Below, piece by piece: positions 25,401-34,809 of a stretch of 42,924 nucleotides of DNA. The DNA lies in IMG/VR virus record IMGVR_UViG_3300025626_000040, positions 1-42,924 of that record; one strand, given 5' to 3'. Under the pieces are notes generated by a model that searched no databases, was not told where the DNA came from, and saw only the letters and a list, made by a program, of their open reading frames with translations. The position numbers and the translations under genes are program-made. Origin of the DNA: a virus. Within the stretch, counting starts at the first letter, position 1. Each line of letters begins with the position of its first letter.

Positions 25401-26175
25401 TAAGCATCTCAGTTTCCATAAGATCTTTAGTAGAATCAGTATAAGTTAATTTATCTAATGTGTATAATTTAATAGCTCTATTTTTAACAACGCCATCAAC
25501 CTTTACTTCTCTCTTAGAATTATTGATTTTTAAAACATCAAATTTACCCGTAAATTGAGTGCTTCTATATGGCAAGTCTCTCGTGTCTTCGTCTAAAATA
25601 TATGATAAATTATTATTTGCAATATCTCTAATTACAGTTTCATAATCTAAACCGTCCTGGTTTTTAAAATTAGTATTGAAGTATTCAACAGTTGTTGCAT
25701 TAGAAGAATTAAATACAATCCTTTTAACTAAAATTCTCTCAGTATTATTTGGTATTTGACCACTAACATTTATACTCGTTGTCAATATAGGATTTAAAAA
25801 ATCTTCAAAAAAGTAATTTGGCTTTGTTGAAAAGTTTATAGGTCTATTAAATGAAGTAATATCATTCGCTGGAGTCTTTAACGTAGAAGTTATGATATTT
25901 TGGTATGTACCATCCGGTAATTTAATTCTAGTATTACCTTTGCCTAAGCCAGAGAGAGATTTTAAATTAGTATCTAATCTCTCTAATTCTCTTTTCATAT
26001 AACCGAATGAGGGCACATATACTGTTTTAGAGCCTTCATCTGTTAGTATCTCAAGAGGTACGTCCTTTTGATCAGTTGTGATCGCCTCATTAATTCTCTC
26101 AAATGTCTTTAAGGAATTAGAGTTAATTTCAAGTAGTTTCTTGAGCGAATTAGAAATAGAGTTATTAGTGTTCAT
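22462..26175 (-). CDS. 1237-aa baseplate/fibre structural protein, unrecognised
   Basis: 1237 aa. It has a helical N-terminus (residues 1-95), then beta-rich domains, a strong coiled coil at about 420-500 (KIKKLSADKVNVEENIKKLDE...), a fibronectin-III-like or Ig-like region at about 510-640 (QFVLQYRYLSTSGKASEVTQ, GELIEVRVKSVSEAG), a second short coiled coil near 725-755 (KIAQLEAQIAELKG) and a C-terminal beta-rich half. The coiled coils suggest a trimeric elongated protein. It ends 57 bp before the giant fibre gene and starts 1 bp after the 645-aa gene, so the two are probably co-translated and co-assembled. No T4 equivalent is recognised; roles like gp10/gp9/gp12 connectors are possible. Confidence 0.65.
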   Translation of the reverse strand: MNTNNSISNSLKKLLEINSNSLKTFERINEAITTDQKDVPLEILTDEGSKTVYVPSFGYMKRELERLDTNLKSLSGLGKGNTRIKLPDGTYQNIITSTLKTPANDITSFNRPINFSTKPNYFFEDFLNPILTTSINVSGQIPNNTERILVKRIVFNSSNATTVEYFNTNFKNQDGLDYETVIRDIANNNLSYILDEDTRDLPYRSTQFTGKFDVLKINNSKREVKVDGVVKNRAIKLYTLDKLTYTDSTKDLMETEMLRIGDELMVQSGSKNTRYRITRVDGSTNQVELLVVEGYESIKVGSNQLGIYKNDKSNLNININVGFNERLLVFVKAIDPDSKILAENWSPGIGLYTNELTLIQEDGSQIRLDDYYKAEVADFGKYISALKEDSIPPATQGITPDAPLLDVNNFKVVQINAHLTANDTADKIKKLSADKVNVEENIKKLDETIVKKRSEMSTKKYDSTIQKDKDRNELNSLITQRTSETSLYNSIVNQIQSLASGSNVTKIAPKYRVRGFWEIPSSKKTADTLDQNIVQFVLQYRYLSTSGKASEVTQLPFTEGTRQKTAVFSNWNEIKTKPRDRYRNAETGKFEWQDSLVEDAQEVNFNQLDLPINEGELIEVRVKSVSEAGYPTSPIYSDWSEAITIDFPITEIDTSNVETLLMSNSAETAAVKISEELISKGVFSHIDDSFSANEKYYAHSATSIASGFLSNEQKPISVYDKIAQLEAQIAELKGTVEVELGELVVKVMDEDGTVTVINNGTKNQIFAGYYTDEVASLTVKKGHIVTKTFKLLLENTKATKLELVARLVGDRNLPAYKSSAAGNAITDNGFGVMVNDSGTANIDTKVASDNYYTSEGKYDLAPIQYQNIDSKSITSYDLLAEAPYQSAQRRGQFVYSRFMDIANQNPLYVTESLLEPGVSKLTNYEYALSYADMNVDSNTISILSHTGNGGSVDFIWTGTFGRNNGNNLDTEFSQSMVDVCSTATLGAANYNNGLFIHKSHPDLENLYVDFLDNVANQNNVTDAEQKNNIKTLVDNAIYTMPITSTYATGTTFVYSGVNSLIGNSFSTSAVNSTKATQQLAFQKTSELIPLGGDRTFKMSFDANDQYLLGGRSCGAFLFLSPINLNTLRVAGDTKQSNKIIEKRVGDLDNSNAISVDIIFQYRMTDYFGNDPDSDIGRIGGQAKLRFPNLTYTKKIGLDIFDKHDQQFSFDLEVFAKYSPKGKNLNSIRAAKLTRYGD

Positions 26176-26176
26176 A

Positions 26177-28114
26177 TTATCTTAAAATATCAGCTTCAAA
26201 TTGATAATTAGCAGGATCAATACATACTAATTCAATATATGGTTTATTTGTTATTAATTGACTAGGGTTTATATCAGCCACTAACACATCATAGTTAGTA
26301 GTAGTGCTAGTCCAAATTTTAATATTATTACCTAACATGTTTATTGTGTCAAATACTATTTTAAATGTTTGTCCTTTTTTCCAAGATATAACACCGTCAT
26401 CTATGTATATATTAAGATCACTTTCGGGATCATTTTCAATAAGACCGTTAAGACTTAATCTATTAGAAAAAGATTCTAATCTAGACCAAATTGCAAACTT
26501 TGAAGCACCGGCTCCAGCTAAACCTATGTCAAACTTATTTGTTGTTGAAATTTGACCAGCTATGGCATTTCCGGCAATATTCCAAAGATATATGCTACTC
26601 AGTGTATAACCGTCTATTGTACTGTTAATTTTAATTTTATTAGGAATAGATTTATCGATTTCTGTACCTTTACCTGCAAATATAACATCTGTATTATATT
26701 GTAATTCAACTGGAATAGAACCGTCTATTAATTTATTAATTCTATTATGAGCCTTTGAAATTAAGTCTAATAAAGAATTAGAATCTGCCAATTGAATTGA
26801 AGCATTTTGGAAATCTTCTTCTAATTCAGCAACTCTATTACTAAGAGATGCTGTATCTTCGCTCGCTGTAACCAAATTTTCTATACTATCTAATCTAGCA
26901 TCTATGTTGGCATATCTGTTATTGGCTTGAATAAGAAGTTCAGTTGCATTTTCTAGTGCGGTTGTTGTATCCATGAATAAATCCATAGAGAACGTTGTGA
27001 AATCATTAACGCTTGTTTCAACACCTACATTGTCTAATGAAGAATTAAATTTAAGATTTAATTTTAATGAAAAAGCATTACCATTAAGACCTGTAACTTC
27101 ATTCGGTTTATATTTAATTTGCTCGTTAATTTTAGAACCAGGTCCATAAGAATCTTGTATATCGTCTAATATTAAAATACCATACAAATTAGTCGCTCTA
27201 TTTGCAGGTACTGATTGGCTATAAATGTCATAGTAAACTAAAATAGCATTAAAAGTAAACTTTTGACCTTTTTTAGCAAAATCTAATAAAGACTTAACGT
27301 CAGGATTATTATTTATTTCTTCATAAGCATTGGCATTAAATTCCAAACCAACACTATTCGTAGCATTAGTTTGAATATTGTAATATGCTCCACTATTAGA
27401 AGTGTAATCATCCACCACCGTGTTAATATTAATATTAGGATCTGGGTGTGTTTGACCAGCTCTGCCTTCTATATAATCCGAAGCGTATAATTTAGTTGCT
27501 GTAGTATTATAATTACCTGGTTTGAACAATACAGTTGGTGTATAACCAACAGAAGTTGGTACATTAATGTAAACCTCGTGATATGTGTTACCTTGATACG
27601 CAACGTCATTCTCTACGTCAATAGTACCTAAATACTTTACAACTCTATCGTAATTATCACTCGCAAATGCTCCATTAACTTTTTCAGTGTAATTACCAAA
27701 TAGTGTTTGATTTGAATCCGCTGCAACAAAATCAATTGAGCCTAAAGCAGATAACCATTTGAAGAATATTTTTTCAGCATCAGATTGTAAAATGATAGGA
27801 TCATAATCGTCATCTTGCAACAGAAGTTCTTCTAAGTTCAGTGCATAGTTCTGAAATGTTTGAGCGAAGTCAACATTTGGCATACCAGGAACATATTTTT
27901 GTCCCGAAGCTTGCTTAAGGTTTAATTCGAAATCAATTGTGTTAGAACCATTAACTGAATCAGTAAAATCTGGAAGATCTAATAAAGCATATTTACTAAA
28001 CTCAAAATTTAAATCTGAACTGTTAAAAGCCCTAGTCATATCTCTCGCAGAAGATGCGAAAGCATACATTGTGCCGCCCATTGGCTGCGGTATTCTAACT
28101 AGAGGAGTTGCCAT
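26177..28114 (-). CDS. 645-aa virion structural protein with central coiled coil
   Basis: 645 aa. The start MATPLVRIPQPMGGTMYAF is a pattern I recall from structural proteins of other large marine phages. The N-terminal 380 residues are mixed alpha/beta; residues about 390-470 form a heptad-rich coiled coil (NLVTASEDTASLSNRVAEL, LLDLISKAHNRINKLIDG); the C-terminal 170 residues are a beta domain (LSSIYLWNIAGNAIAGQIS...). This is a plan for a trimeric connector between baseplate and fibre. It lies between two fibre-type genes with minimal gaps. Function is not established. Confidence 0.65.
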   Translation of the reverse strand: MATPLVRIPQPMGGTMYAFASSARDMTRAFNSSDLNFEFSKYALLDLPDFTDSVNGSNTIDFELNLKQASGQKYVPGMPNVDFAQTFQNYALNLEELLLQDDDYDPIILQSDAEKIFFKWLSALGSIDFVAADSNQTLFGNYTEKVNGAFASDNYDRVVKYLGTIDVENDVAYQGNTYHEVYINVPTSVGYTPTVLFKPGNYNTTATKLYASDYIEGRAGQTHPDPNININTVVDDYTSNSGAYYNIQTNATNSVGLEFNANAYEEINNNPDVKSLLDFAKKGQKFTFNAILVYYDIYSQSVPANRATNLYGILILDDIQDSYGPGSKINEQIKYKPNEVTGLNGNAFSLKLNLKFNSSLDNVGVETSVNDFTTFSMDLFMDTTTALENATELLIQANNRYANIDARLDSIENLVTASEDTASLSNRVAELEEDFQNASIQLADSNSLLDLISKAHNRINKLIDGSIPVELQYNTDVIFAGKGTEIDKSIPNKIKINSTIDGYTLSSIYLWNIAGNAIAGQISTTNKFDIGLAGAGASKFAIWSRLESFSNRLSLNGLIENDPESDLNIYIDDGVISWKKGQTFKIVFDTINMLGNNIKIWTSTTTNYDVLVADINPSQLITNKPYIELVCIDPANYQFEADILR

Positions 28115-28133
28115 CTATTCTTTAAGTTTTGTT

Positions 28134-28700
28134 TTATACGATTGTTGTTGCGTGTGATGAAATAACGTACCATACGTCATCAAAACATCTTAGTGTTACT
28201 GTTGAGTTTAATCCATCTAAAGCGATTGATGTGGCTCCTAAAGATACATTTGCTCCTGGTAAAATTGATTTTGAATCAGAATCTACATTGATAATTGTAA
28301 CTTCTTGACCATCAACAGCTTCTGGTAACGTAAAGTTTACGTCAACGAAGTAAGTAATAGCCTCTATAGAAGTAGGAGTTACTTGTGTGGTTGGTATATC
28401 TTTAGTACCTAATACTCCGCTTTTAATCAAAGATCCGCCAATTGATACTGACGAACCGAATGTTGTAGCAGTACTAAATACAGCACCTAAATTACTTACA
28501 CTTAACAAGTTTACACCTGCTTGTGAAATAATTAAATTTTCTGAAGTAACACTTAATAAACCTTCTAACGTTAATGTAGTTGGGTTTAGTAGTGAAATAA
28601 CAGATGCCAATTCATCGTTTAATAACTCAAAGTTACTATTAATGATCGGTCTAGATGAAGAAACTGAATCAGTTCCTAAAATTTCAGTAATGTTTGCCAT
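28134..28700 (-). CDS. 188-aa short fibre-like protein
   Basis: 188 aa. The N-terminus MANITEILGTDSVSSSRPI followed by INSNFELLNDEL matches in style the N-terminus of the collagen-like fibre (MAINIQEILHPSDSDS, INYNFDQIL), suggesting a shared attachment segment. The middle is a Ser/Thr/Leu/Val-rich repeat-like beta shaft (LLSVTSENLIISQAGVNLLS...) and the end a compact beta domain (FTLPEAVDGQEVTIINVD, CFDDVWYVISSH) of the type that closes many phage fibres. It lies directly before the 645-aa gene. It may be a whisker, collar or short-fibre protein. Confidence 0.7.
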   Translation of the reverse strand: MANITEILGTDSVSSSRPIINSNFELLNDELASVISLLNPTTLTLEGLLSVTSENLIISQAGVNLLSVSNLGAVFSTATTFGSSVSIGGSLIKSGVLGTKDIPTTQVTPTSIEAITYFVDVNFTLPEAVDGQEVTIINVDSDSKSILPGANVSLGATSIALDGLNSTVTLRCFDDVWYVISSHATTIV

Positions 28701-28713
28701 TTTATTGTTTTTA

Positions 28714-31458
28714 TTATTTTACTTTTAACATGTTCCTTTTTATAAGGTTTTTATTACCATGTGTATCTTCCGCTTCCAATTGAATTGAATAGTATCCAGG
28801 TTCTTTGAAAATGTAAGTTAACCACATATTATTATAGTATATATCAGTGATTTCTGGGTTAGTTATATTTGTAATAGTCCATTTTGAATTTTTAGCACCC
28901 GGGAACTTAGAAATATCTGTAGAAATTGTAACATGAGTAGATCTTTCTACTTCAGCAAAATCTTTAAATATCTTAGTATCGTCAAATGTTGGATTATAAT
29001 GTTTAACATGTACTTCACCACTTATATTAGAATTTGACGAAGGATTTATTTTCTCAATATAGACTTCTTCAAAGTCATATGTTTTTGAATATTCCCAACC
29101 CACAGCTAATATAAATCTAAACACATCGCTAACATCATTATCATCCAGATCTTCAAACACTGCGTTAAAATTAAACTTACTAATTACAGTGTCTTCACTT
29201 GCATTTAGCTCATCCATAATAGCAGTCCAACCATTTACGTCATTGACAGTAGTGGGAGTAGCATTAATTATAACGTGTTCACCGAAGCTTATTACTTTTG
29301 TTATTGGATCTTGGAATTTTATTACTAATTTATCACCTTGTTGAATGTCATTTATTTTAAAACTAGCCGTTAAATCTGGTCCAACTCTCATGAAGTCCCA
29401 TGAAAGATGTTCAGTATCTTTATATCTGAATGTAGATTCGTCCCATTGGTATGGTCCAGTAGTCTCTGTAAAACCAGTTCTAGCGTAAGTATCAATATAT
29501 CTTCTAACCGTTGAAAACCTTAAACCTTGATCTTCTTCCAGATGTACATAGTTCGCACGATCCAGTGTTAAATAAAGAGTAGCAATAGCATCATCGATTT
29601 GTGTTACATTATCTTGAGGAGAATCCCAATAACCACCTGAACCATTCCATGGTAACGATTTGCCGTCCCATGTTTGGTTTTCTAACCACTTATAAATACC
29701 GTATAATTCTAGTTGTTTTAATTTAACATCGATAAGGTCTTTATGTTTATAATAAGACATGTGTCCAAATAAATCATATGTTCTCATTTCGACATCATAT
29801 AAATCATTATGTGGTAATATTAATGGGAAAACTAAATAATCATCAATAGGACCTCTATATGTTTTACTCCAACCTGTGCCTTTACCAGTAATTAACCATT
29901 CTATTTCATATACCCACGCTTTCCACCAATTATCCCATGTAACTAATAACGTTTCATTTGGATTGTGTGCATCTTCCCATGTAAATTCAGCTTCATCCCA
30001 TATGTCGTCAAACGATTCGGTTCCATCTAATAACACTGGACATCCTATAGGAATATTAGGATTATAAGAGTGTAATTCTCTATCATGATATGTTTCATAA
30101 AATAATCTAAAGGCATCCTTTAATTCCACTCTTTCGTCATATGTAAGAGTGTTTTCTTCTCCTACTTTTAAATTAAGAAATTTATTATAGTTATTAATAA
30201 GACTATTTTGATCTAAAGACGGTTTTAAAACCATTGATAAATCCTCAACAAAAAGTTGTCTATCGTTTGGAAATATATTAAATTTAATAGTGTGACCTTC
30301 GCTAAAGAAATTAATATCGTTTTGAATATTCCAAACATTTATGTTTCTTTGTGTAAAATAATCACCTTCGGCTGTGATATCTATTATTTTAGATTGTAAA
30401 GGTAAATATTCCTTTTGTAATTTAGCCTTAAGTCCATATAATTTAATTAAAACCTCTTCAGGTGTATAATCAAATGTTTCAGTTACGTTAGGTATATCCC
30501 ATTGATCATATGTCCCGTTAGGTTCATTTAACCTATACACTAAACTAAACTTACTTGTTTTTTTCATCGTGCTAGAAGGCAACTTAAATTTAAGTTTCTT
30601 TCTAGTCATTTCACCTCTTGTAGAAGAATTAGCAACAGGTATTGCAAATAGTTTACCAAAGTTTTTTACTCCACTATCTACGTTTAACCAATACTCTTTT
30701 AGGGTTAATTTATCATATCCAAAGAAATCGATTGCATTTAATATAGCTTTATATGTACCGACAAATGGTTTAATATTATGTAACTCTAATAAAAGTTCTT
30801 TTCTTTTTCTATTTAGTAATTTATAGTCAGGTGACATTTCACTAATATCGTGATCTTTAAATAACATAAAGTCAGCTTCATCTAATGCTGCACCGAAGTT
30901 TTGTAATAACACTTTAAGTCTTTCGTCCTCAGTAACTACTTCACCATATATTTCTATTTGAGCTATTAGTGTTTTACTACCATCCGCGATACTATAAATA
31001 TTTAATATTCTAGCGTGTTGACCGGCTTGTGTAGAATTCAACGCTATATTTATTTGAATAGCAGAATTATTGATTGTATTAAGATGTTTAACATCATCAA
31101 TGATTGAATCTACCGAACTATAATCAATTAACTCTATCGATTGTGATTTTAATTCACTAATGACTGGTAAATTACCAGAATGATCTATGTCATATAATAT
31201 AATAGATTTACTATTAAATTTATCAACCTCTTCCCATTCAAAAATAAGACTATCTTTGTTTACAGAATCAGATATAGGAAAATTAACTACACTGTCACCT
31301 CTATATACACATTCTTCTAATATAAAAAGGTTAACTGTTTCGTATAGACCCGCAGAAACTTCTGGTAAATGAATAGTTCCAGCGTATACGTCAAAATCAT
31401 CTTTTTCAAAATTAAGATCGTATTCTAATCCTCTAAAAAATCTTAAATTGTTGTACAT
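28714..31458 (-). CDS. Large baseplate wedge protein (gp7-like by position), with PKD-like C-terminus
   Basis: 914 aa. It follows gp25, gp6 and a small protein, the place of gp7 (1032 aa) in T4-like baseplate operons. The region KPFVGTYKAILNAIDFFGY (about 232-250) is a helical segment typical of phage baseplate assembly proteins. The central part (about 480-640) is rich in Trp and Asp and probably contains Ig-like domains (EAEFTWEDAHNPNETLLVTW). The last 80 residues end in FKEPGYYSIQLEAEDTHGN, the signature of a PKD-type beta sandwich. The start ATG overlaps the upstream stop (TAATG). A gp7 equivalent is inferred from position and size more than from sequence. Confidence 0.65.
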   Translation of the reverse strand: MYNNLRFFRGLEYDLNFEKDDFDVYAGTIHLPEVSAGLYETVNLFILEECVYRGDSVVNFPISDSVNKDSLIFEWEEVDKFNSKSIILYDIDHSGNLPVISELKSQSIELIDYSSVDSIIDDVKHLNTINNSAIQINIALNSTQAGQHARILNIYSIADGSKTLIAQIEIYGEVVTEDERLKVLLQNFGAALDEADFMLFKDHDISEMSPDYKLLNRKRKELLLELHNIKPFVGTYKAILNAIDFFGYDKLTLKEYWLNVDSGVKNFGKLFAIPVANSSTRGEMTRKKLKFKLPSSTMKKTSKFSLVYRLNEPNGTYDQWDIPNVTETFDYTPEEVLIKLYGLKAKLQKEYLPLQSKIIDITAEGDYFTQRNINVWNIQNDINFFSEGHTIKFNIFPNDRQLFVEDLSMVLKPSLDQNSLINNYNKFLNLKVGEENTLTYDERVELKDAFRLFYETYHDRELHSYNPNIPIGCPVLLDGTESFDDIWDEAEFTWEDAHNPNETLLVTWDNWWKAWVYEIEWLITGKGTGWSKTYRGPIDDYLVFPLILPHNDLYDVEMRTYDLFGHMSYYKHKDLIDVKLKQLELYGIYKWLENQTWDGKSLPWNGSGGYWDSPQDNVTQIDDAIATLYLTLDRANYVHLEEDQGLRFSTVRRYIDTYARTGFTETTGPYQWDESTFRYKDTEHLSWDFMRVGPDLTASFKINDIQQGDKLVIKFQDPITKVISFGEHVIINATPTTVNDVNGWTAIMDELNASEDTVISKFNFNAVFEDLDDNDVSDVFRFILAVGWEYSKTYDFEEVYIEKINPSSNSNISGEVHVKHYNPTFDDTKIFKDFAEVERSTHVTISTDISKFPGAKNSKWTITNITNPEITDIYYNNMWLTYIFKEPGYYSIQLEAEDTHGNKNLIKRNMLKVK

Positions 31459-31739
31459 TATCTCGTTTCGTTATCGTCTTCTTTGACGGTATAATTTTTA
31501 TAATTGTTAAGGTATCTGGTACCCTTCAATAAATATTTAATAGTATCATCCATAAATATTAGAAAATGCTGGATAGTCTCGTTTCTTTGAATATGTCCAG
31601 AAAGAGATCTACCTATAAATTCTCCGGGTGGTAATTCTTCATACTTATAACCCGAGTTTAACCTAGAATCCTTTCTAGATTTTACAAAATCATATCTCTT
31701 ACGTCTTCTATATCCTAATAAGTTGTCGAATAATCCCAT
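31458..31739 (-). CDS. 93-aa protein between gp6 and the gp7-like gene
   Basis: 93 aa. It is basic at the start (LLGYRRRKRYDFVKSRKD) and hydrophobic in the second half (IQHFLIFMDDTIKYLLKG). It shares TAATG stop/start overlaps with both the gp6 gene upstream and the gp7-like gene downstream, so it is surely translated with them, probably in matched amounts. That suggests a small baseplate wedge component or an assembly chaperone. No family recognised. Confidence 0.75.
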   Translation of the reverse strand: MGLFDNLLGYRRRKRYDFVKSRKDSRLNSGYKYEELPPGEFIGRSLSGHIQRNETIQHFLIFMDDTIKYLLKGTRYLNNYKNYTVKEDDNETR

Positions 31740-33568
31740 TACTTAAGTGCTCTTCTATTTCCAGCTTGAACCCTAGTGTAAATTGTTTTAGGCACAGGGT
31801 CTGCTTCAAAGTTAATACTAACGGCCGCTTCTGCATTCATTAACACATCATCTTCTATTAAATCACCATCTCTGTCTAACCATCCACCTCTAAATACAGC
31901 AACTTCTTCTTTCTCCATGATAATATCTCCCCACTGATCTAAACCTCTCACGTGATCAGGTATTTGAGTAGATTCATCTACTGTTACTAGTTTAACATCT
32001 TCTATTTTCTTAAAGAAAACATATTTTTGTTTACCATTTCCTATAGTTTCTAGTGTAACAGGTTCTTGAGGTACTACACTGATATTAACAGATTCGTAAT
32101 AACCTTGTCTTCTAGCGGTTTCTTCAGTTTCTGAAATAAATCTAATATTAACAGCATCTATACCTTCTATTTCTTCTAAGATATAAATAATATCAGATTT
32201 AGGTAATTTATCTCTTCGAGTAATATTTAATAAATATTCTGAAACTTTAGATCTAACACTATTGTATATTTCTTCTTTAGTGTAACCCTCAAAGTATCTA
32301 ATATTAATATCCATACTATAGTGTCTAACTTGTGGTTTAACGAAAACAACTTCAGTTGTAACCATTTGTTGACCGCTATCTTCTAATACTTTATGCATAG
32401 CATCGTACTCACCTTGATCTAAAAACATTTCTTGTTCAGGCATGCTAAAATAATCTTGATTTTTTGCTAATTTTTTCTTAGCATCTGGAACAGCAAAAAT
32501 ATAAATAACATTATCGTCATCTAAATATTGATCGTCAGTCGTGTTATATGCATCGATATAAGAGAACATGTTGTATCTAGATAAAAAGTATTCATAATTG
32601 TCAGGCGTTGCCAAAACAAATGATTTACTAGCTAGCGGTGTCATGATTTTAGTAAATTGAGTAGATTCTCTATCACTTCCCATTTTAGGTGAAGATGTAA
32701 TAGTAACATCTAAAAATTCATTTAAATCATGTTCAGTTCCATTAGAATCAGAACCAACAGCGTCCCATTTAATGGTCAAGTCTGGAGAATCATCTAAATT
32801 TCCATTTAAACCAACATGTTTTACATATTCGACAACGATTGAGGCGCCAGCGGGTGGCACTGCCCCGAAACTACCATTTCCAAAATAAATATCTAAGCCT
32901 CCACTGATACCCGTTTTAACCAGATACGCTTTTTCTTCATAATTAATATCATATAAAGAATTATGTTTAGTCCATAACTCACCGTTTACGCTTACACTAA
33001 TTTTACTATGATCAGTCAGGCCACTAGTATTAACGCTATAAGACTGTAGTTTTTCACCAGTTGCAGTTAATGTTTGAGATTCAAATTCACCTTGAATTAT
33101 AGAAGTTCTAAATGAATTAAAATTTGTTTTTTCTAGTTTAAATTTATCTACAGAATTTAATAGAGTGTAAGTTAAACCATTTATATCAAATTTAAGTTTA
33201 GCTCTACCATCTATATTTAATGTGCTACCTGCAATTTTAGCCATATCTGCACCTGGTTTCCACCTAAAATCAATCTCACCCGTCGCTGCAAAACCTCTAG
33301 TTGCATCATGACCGGTCAATCTAGACATACCATAAATAGATTCAGGTTGTTGTGCAGTATATATGTTTTGTTCAACGACAGAATCTTCTATATAGAACAT
33401 AACTAATTCTACCATCTCAGATAAGACGCTCAGTATCTGTGCAAAAGGAGAAGCAACTGTAAATAAGTTGTTTGCTCTTTTATACACTCTAGAAATATAA
33501 GTTCTAGCGTCATTATTTATTTGACTAGCACTTGTTCTAATTGTATTTAAAAATTTTAATTCTGCCAT
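31739..33568 (-). CDS. 6: gp6-like baseplate wedge protein (baseplate J family)
   Basis: 609 aa (T4 gp6 660 aa). The N-terminal helical region is typical of the family (LFTVASPFAQILSVLSEMVELVMFYIEDSV, first quarter). Residues about 75-300 hold the strand-rich baseplate J-type core (GGLDIYFGNGSFGAVPPAGASI, near 225-246). The C-terminal part carries the conserved VRHYSMDINIRYFEGYTKEE and RDKLPKSDIIYILEEIEGID segments. It forms the ring of the baseplate wedge together with gp25 and gp7 in T4. It begins 17 bp after gp25, the order usual in contractile tails. Confidence 0.9.
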   Translation of the reverse strand: MAELKFLNTIRTSASQINNDARTYISRVYKRANNLFTVASPFAQILSVLSEMVELVMFYIEDSVVEQNIYTAQQPESIYGMSRLTGHDATRGFAATGEIDFRWKPGADMAKIAGSTLNIDGRAKLKFDINGLTYTLLNSVDKFKLEKTNFNSFRTSIIQGEFESQTLTATGEKLQSYSVNTSGLTDHSKISVSVNGELWTKHNSLYDINYEEKAYLVKTGISGGLDIYFGNGSFGAVPPAGASIVVEYVKHVGLNGNLDDSPDLTIKWDAVGSDSNGTEHDLNEFLDVTITSSPKMGSDRESTQFTKIMTPLASKSFVLATPDNYEYFLSRYNMFSYIDAYNTTDDQYLDDDNVIYIFAVPDAKKKLAKNQDYFSMPEQEMFLDQGEYDAMHKVLEDSGQQMVTTEVVFVKPQVRHYSMDINIRYFEGYTKEEIYNSVRSKVSEYLLNITRRDKLPKSDIIYILEEIEGIDAVNIRFISETEETARRQGYYESVNISVVPQEPVTLETIGNGKQKYVFFKKIEDVKLVTVDESTQIPDHVRGLDQWGDIIMEKEEVAVFRGGWLDRDGDLIEDDVLMNAEAAVSINFEADPVPKTIYTRVQAGNRRALK

Positions 33569-33584
33569 TTTTTTGTATACTTTT

Positions 33585-33941
33585 TTATAGCATGCTTATT
33601 TTTACAGCATATCTACTATCTATTGTAATATCGATTAAACCAATATCTCTAACTTCACCCTTTAAAAACTCAACATTAACATCTATTTTGAATTTTTCAG
33701 CTAATGGACAATATTGATTTATTTGTTCAATTATAATAGATTTCACATTATATGCACTTGCGTTGAAATCATATATAAGTTTTTCTAAATCACAACCAAA
33801 TCTATAACTACCCATCACCTCACCAGTATTAGTGAATAAAAGCGTTTGAATTTGTGTAATCAACATTTCTATTTCACTATTAGTTTGAACCTGATACGGA
33901 TCGTAATTAGGATCAGTCGGATATTTTATGTATAATTCCAT
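33585..33941 (-). CDS. 25: gp25-like baseplate wedge protein
   Basis: 118 aa (T4 gp25 132 aa). It has the compact gp25 fold pattern: early helix SEIEMLITQIQTLLFT, then GEVMGSYRFGCDLEKLIYDF (40-59), helical IIIEQINQYCPLAEKF and two terminal strands. gp25 starts sheath assembly at the baseplate and belongs with gp6; the next gene is gp6. The start ATG lies 9 bp after an AACAAGATA element in an A-rich leader without a Shine-Dalgarno sequence. Confidence 0.9.
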   Translation of the reverse strand: MELYIKYPTDPNYDPYQVQTNSEIEMLITQIQTLLFTNTGEVMGSYRFGCDLEKLIYDFNASAYNVKSIIIEQINQYCPLAEKFKIDVNVEFLKGEVRDIGLIDITIDSRYAVKISML

Positions 33942-33950
33942 TTATATATT

Positions 33951-33959
33951 TATCTTGTT
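33951..33959 (-). promoter_or_regulatory. AACAAGATA element before gp25
   Basis: The minus strand reads AAACAAGATAAATATATAA directly before the gp25 ATG, nearly the same as the leader of the BACON-Hint gene. ATAAATA matches the core of the T4 late promoter, but the short distance to the start favours a translation leader role. Confidence 0.3.
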
Positions 33960-33962
33960 TAT

Positions 33963-34805
33963 TTACGAATGCATCATCCAATCTACACCTTCGTCTCCCT
34001 TAATCTCTTCTTCTATAATACTAAGTTCATCATCTCCCATCGACTTAATAGCATCATAATCAAAATCGACATTACCGGGTAAAGCAAACTTAAAGATTCC
34101 AAGTTTAGTACCGATAGATTGTTTAATTTTAGCACTCACGTATCTAAAGAAAATCTCATCTTCATATAACGCACAATCGGGAATAGTTTCGTAAATCTCC
34201 AGAATAACATCACCCTTTGGTGTATCTCCTAAAAACTTAAGTTCACCAGTTAAACTGGAATATGCATAAGAAATGGGGTTCTCTAGGATCTGTCTAGACA
34301 GGTCTGCCATTGAAGCATTCAATACATAGTATTGTAATTCTTCTGCAGCCTCAGCCATTCCAGAACCTTCATACATACCTCTAAACAACATTCTCTCCAT
34401 TGAGAAGTCACCGCCAGACTGGAATCTAAGATCTAATCCACCTCCTTGACCATGGAAACCAGACATTAGGTCATATAATCCATAAACAGAAAATACTCCA
34501 CCTCCGCCATCTAAACTTGGTCCTGGTAAATTAAGAGTTCTATGAGATTTAAAATAATCACTACTAAATACGTTATTTGGAATATGGTATAAATTCTCTT
34601 TTACAGAATACTCATATTTTTTATAAAACCATTTTTTAGCTCTCTTAATTATATTGATAATTTCTTTTTGTGGTAAATTAATAGGAACCATACATGCTCC
34701 TGTGATATCGTCACCTAATTCATCTAGAAATGCGTTCAAACAGTTTGCATCAAATTGTCTTCCGGTTGTCAAGTCGTTATTAGACCCGCTTCTAATTTCA
34801 CTCAT
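33963..34805 (-). CDS. 280-aa tail/neck structural protein, unrecognised
   Basis: 280 aa. The N-terminal part has a basic helix IIKRAKKWFYKKYEY (about 52-66); a Gly-rich loop region (PGPSLDGGGGVFSVYG, GFHGQGGGLDLRF) comes next, then a conserved-looking C-terminal block GDTPKGDVILEIYETIPD ... EIFFRYVSAKIKQSIG ... FALPGNVDFDYDAI and an acidic end. I have seen this arrangement in structural proteins of large phages but cannot name the T4 counterpart (candidates are gp13/gp14 neck or gp53-type baseplate proteins). It sits directly before gp25 and after the amidoligase-like gene. Confidence 0.6.
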   Translation of the reverse strand: MSEIRSGSNNDLTTGRQFDANCLNAFLDELGDDITGACMVPINLPQKEIINIIKRAKKWFYKKYEYSVKENLYHIPNNVFSSDYFKSHRTLNLPGPSLDGGGGVFSVYGLYDLMSGFHGQGGGLDLRFQSGGDFSMERMLFRGMYEGSGMAEAAEELQYYVLNASMADLSRQILENPISYAYSSLTGELKFLGDTPKGDVILEIYETIPDCALYEDEIFFRYVSAKIKQSIGTKLGIFKFALPGNVDFDYDAIKSMGDDELSIIEEEIKGDEGVDWMMHS

Positions 34806-34809
34806 TATA

